Source of the DNA: Pontibacterium sp964228735
GTDB taxonomy: Bacteria; Pseudomonadota; Gammaproteobacteria; Pseudomonadales; Balneatricaceae
NCBI RefSeq assembly: GCF_964228735.1
Contig: NZ_CAXRBQ010000019.1
Location: 1 to 24,231 of the forward strand
DNA length: 24,231 nucleotides
Direction: 5' to 3'
Under the pieces are notes generated by a model. It was not told where the DNA came from and did not search any database. It worked only from the letters and a program-made list of their open reading frames with translations. Position numbers and translations under genes: made by a program. Below are positions 23,271-24,231 of this stretch, piece after piece; position 1 is the stretch's first letter; every line of letters begins with the position of its first letter.

Positions 23271-23696
23271 ATGGCTATGACTGTTCATTGCGATATCGTA
23301 AGTGCTGAAGAAGAAGTATTCTCCGGCCTGATCGAATTCGTATCCGTAACAGGTAGCCTGGGTGACCTGGGTATCTACCCGGGTCACGCTCCGCTCCTGT
23401 CGGAACTGAAACCAGGCCCTGTCGAGCTGCGTAAGCAGGGCGGCGAGCAGGATATTTTCTATATCTCTGGCGGCTTCCTTGAAGTTCAGCCTCACAAGGT
23501 CACTGTACTGGCAGACACCGCTCTGCACGCAGGCGACCTGGATGAAGCTGCAGCAATGGAAGCACAGAAGCACGCTGAGCAGGCGATGGCTGATAAAACT
23601 TCCGAGTTTGAATACTCGAAAGCAGCTTCCCAGCTTGCAGAAGCAGCAGCTCAGCTGCGTACCTTGCAGCAGATTCGCCAAAAGCTCGGCCGTTAA
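23271..23696 (+). CDS. atpC: F1Fo ATP synthase subunit epsilon
   Basis: Rotor subunit that contacts gamma and the c ring; its C-terminal helices can inhibit ATP hydrolysis. It has 141 residues (139 in E. coli). The N-terminal beta sandwich has MTVHCDIVSAEEEVFSG and the GDLGIYPGHAPLLSELKPG loop, followed by two C-terminal alpha helices rich in Ala/Gln/Glu, so the inhibitory hairpin is present. AGAGG is 8 bases before the ATG. It is the last gene of the operon, and a strong terminator starts 31 bases after its stop. Confidence 0.99.
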   Translation: MAMTVHCDIVSAEEEVFSGLIEFVSVTGSLGDLGIYPGHAPLLSELKPGPVELRKQGGEQDIFYISGGFLEVQPHKVTVLADTALHAGDLDEAAAMEAQKHAEQAMADKTSEFEYSKAASQLAEAAAQLRTLQQIRQKLGR

Positions 23697-23727
23697 TTCG
23701 GCTGTCGCTAAGCGACTCTACCCAATT

Positions 23728-23754
23728 AAAAAGGCGCCGGCAGGCGCCTTTTTT
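23728..23754 (+). terminator. Rho-independent terminator of the atp operon
   Basis: AAAAAGGCGCC (23728-23738) pairs with GGCGCCTTTTT (23743-23753) around a GGCA loop, with a T run at 23749-23754. The upstream A run makes it plausible in both directions. It insulates the atp operon from the rRNA promoters downstream. Confidence 0.95.
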
Positions 23755-23814
23755 GTGTCTGTCGTTCAGGATTGGCTATTTATTAATCGATGGCGGTGGT
23801 TTTTTAACCGCTTT

Positions 23815-23884
23815 GTAAATTATTTACCTTTTTTGACGTTTTTTTTAAAAAGGGTGTTGACGGTAATTCTGAGGTCTGTAGAAT
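23815..23884 (+). promoter_or_regulatory. rRNA operon promoter P1 with UP-like element
   Basis: TTGACG (23857-23862), a 16-base spacer and TAGAAT (23879-23884) are followed directly by a GCGCC discriminator. The 40 bases upstream are dominated by T and A runs, as in UP elements that bind the RNA polymerase alpha C-terminal domain. This combination is characteristic of stringently controlled rrn P1 promoters. Confidence 0.8.
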
Positions 23885-24009
23885 GCGCCCCCACATCACA
23901 GCGACGCTGCAACGCAGCACAGATTGATCGCTGAGATGGGTTTAAATAAGTTGTTGATTTACTTGATAAATTAACGGATTATTTAAACCGTCGTTTTCAC
24001 CGGCAAGCT

Positions 24010-24070
24010 TCAAAAACTTTTGAAAAACTTGCAAATAAACGGTTGACAACGACACGGTGCGCAGTAAAAT
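24010..24070 (+). promoter_or_regulatory. rRNA operon promoter P2
   Basis: TTGACA (24043-24048), a 16-base spacer and TAAAAT (24065-24070) are followed by ATGCGCC. The upstream 30 bases carry repeated short A runs with near-helical phasing (UP-like). P1 and P2 share the ATGCGCC start-site sequence and lie 186 bases apart, a tandem rrn arrangement. Confidence 0.85.
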
Positions 24071-24079
24071 ATGCGCCTC

Positions 24080-24231
24080 GCTTGAGACAGCGCTAACGCA
24101 GCGTCACAAGCCGCTCTTTAACAAATTGATCAGATAATTCGTGTGGGCGCTTGTCAGGATAAAGCACACAAAACTTTATCCAGATAAGCAACCAAGTGAA
24201 TTCATTTTTACAAAGTTGTTTTAACTGGAGC
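24080..24231 (+). promoter_or_regulatory. rRNA leader with boxA antitermination site; 16S expected at right edge
   Basis: GCTTG (24080-24084) can pair with CAAGC (24107-24111), a boxB-like hairpin. The boxA sequence GCTCTTTAACA is at 24113-24123, followed by AATTGATCAGATAATTC and GTGTGGGCGC, which strongly resemble gammaproteobacterial rrn leaders. A perfect 8-bp hairpin pairs 24157-24164 with 24174-24181. The final bases AACTGGAGC may be the first of mature 16S rRNA, but the window ends before the diagnostic AGAGTTTGATC region. Confidence 0.85.

Noticed and set aside
1..24231. CRISPR arrays, tRNA genes, toxin-antitoxin or defence systems
   Set aside because: No spaced direct repeats, cloverleaf sequences or unexplained coding regions were seen on reading both strands; nearly all the DNA is accounted for by core genes and the origin-like gaps.

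Overview
The window is a gammaproteobacterial chromosome segment that spans the replication-origin neighbourhood and the complete F1Fo ATP synthase operon, and ends in the promoter and leader of an rRNA operon. Gene order (gyrB-recF-dnaN-dnaA / rpmH-rnpA-yidC-mnmE ... mnmG-rsmG-parA-parB-atpIBEFHAGDC) and protein lengths match Pseudomonadales/Oceanospirillales-type chromosomes. The DnaA with a long Pro/Ala-rich linker, the dnaA-rpmH origin layout and the moderate G+C point to an Oceanospirillaceae-like marine bacterium. The genus cannot be fixed from the sequence alone.

Left arm (1-6546, minus strand): a convergent ORF tail (1-114), possibly the end of an IS4-type transposase, then gyrB, recF, dnaN and dnaA as one leftward replication/repair operon. 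The spacer 6547-7020 carries seven consensus or near-consensus DnaA boxes, all in the same direction, plus AT-rich stretches, and is the best oriC candidate.

Middle (6921-11107, plus strand): rpmH, rnpA and yidC run from a good sigma70-type promoter to a strong terminator. yidD, normally between rnpA and yidC, is absent. mnmE follows the terminator, with a thioredoxin-2 gene (trxC type) 12 bases behind it. The 1.08-kb gene-free stretch 11108-12190 holds scattered near-consensus DnaA boxes on both strands and a 60-base AT-rich block just before mnmG. It sits where E. coli has its oriC, so it is a second origin-like region about 5 kb from the first.

Right arm (12191-24231, plus strand): mnmG, rsmG, parA and parB are packed with 1-2 base junctions or overlaps. 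They are followed by a promoter and nine atp genes encoding the whole ATP synthase plus AtpI. Intercistronic structures flank atpE (an A/T-rich initiation region before it, a terminator-like hairpin after it). A strong terminator follows atpC. The last 400 bases carry tandem rRNA-type promoters with GCGCC discriminators and a boxA antitermination leader; 16S rRNA should begin at or just past the right edge.

Functionally the genes link replication initiation (DnaA, DnaN, GyrB, RecF), origin segregation (ParAB), tRNA wobble modification (MnmE with MnmG), ribosome and membrane biogenesis (L34, RNase P protein, YidC, RsmG) and energy supply (ATP synthase). Almost everything is core housekeeping. 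No unknown defence, toxin or metabolic system is visible. The points worth a second look are the paired origin-like regions, the missing yidD, trxC in the mnmE operon, the ORF tail at the left edge, the regulatory hairpins in the atp operon, and rrn in place of glmU after atpC.
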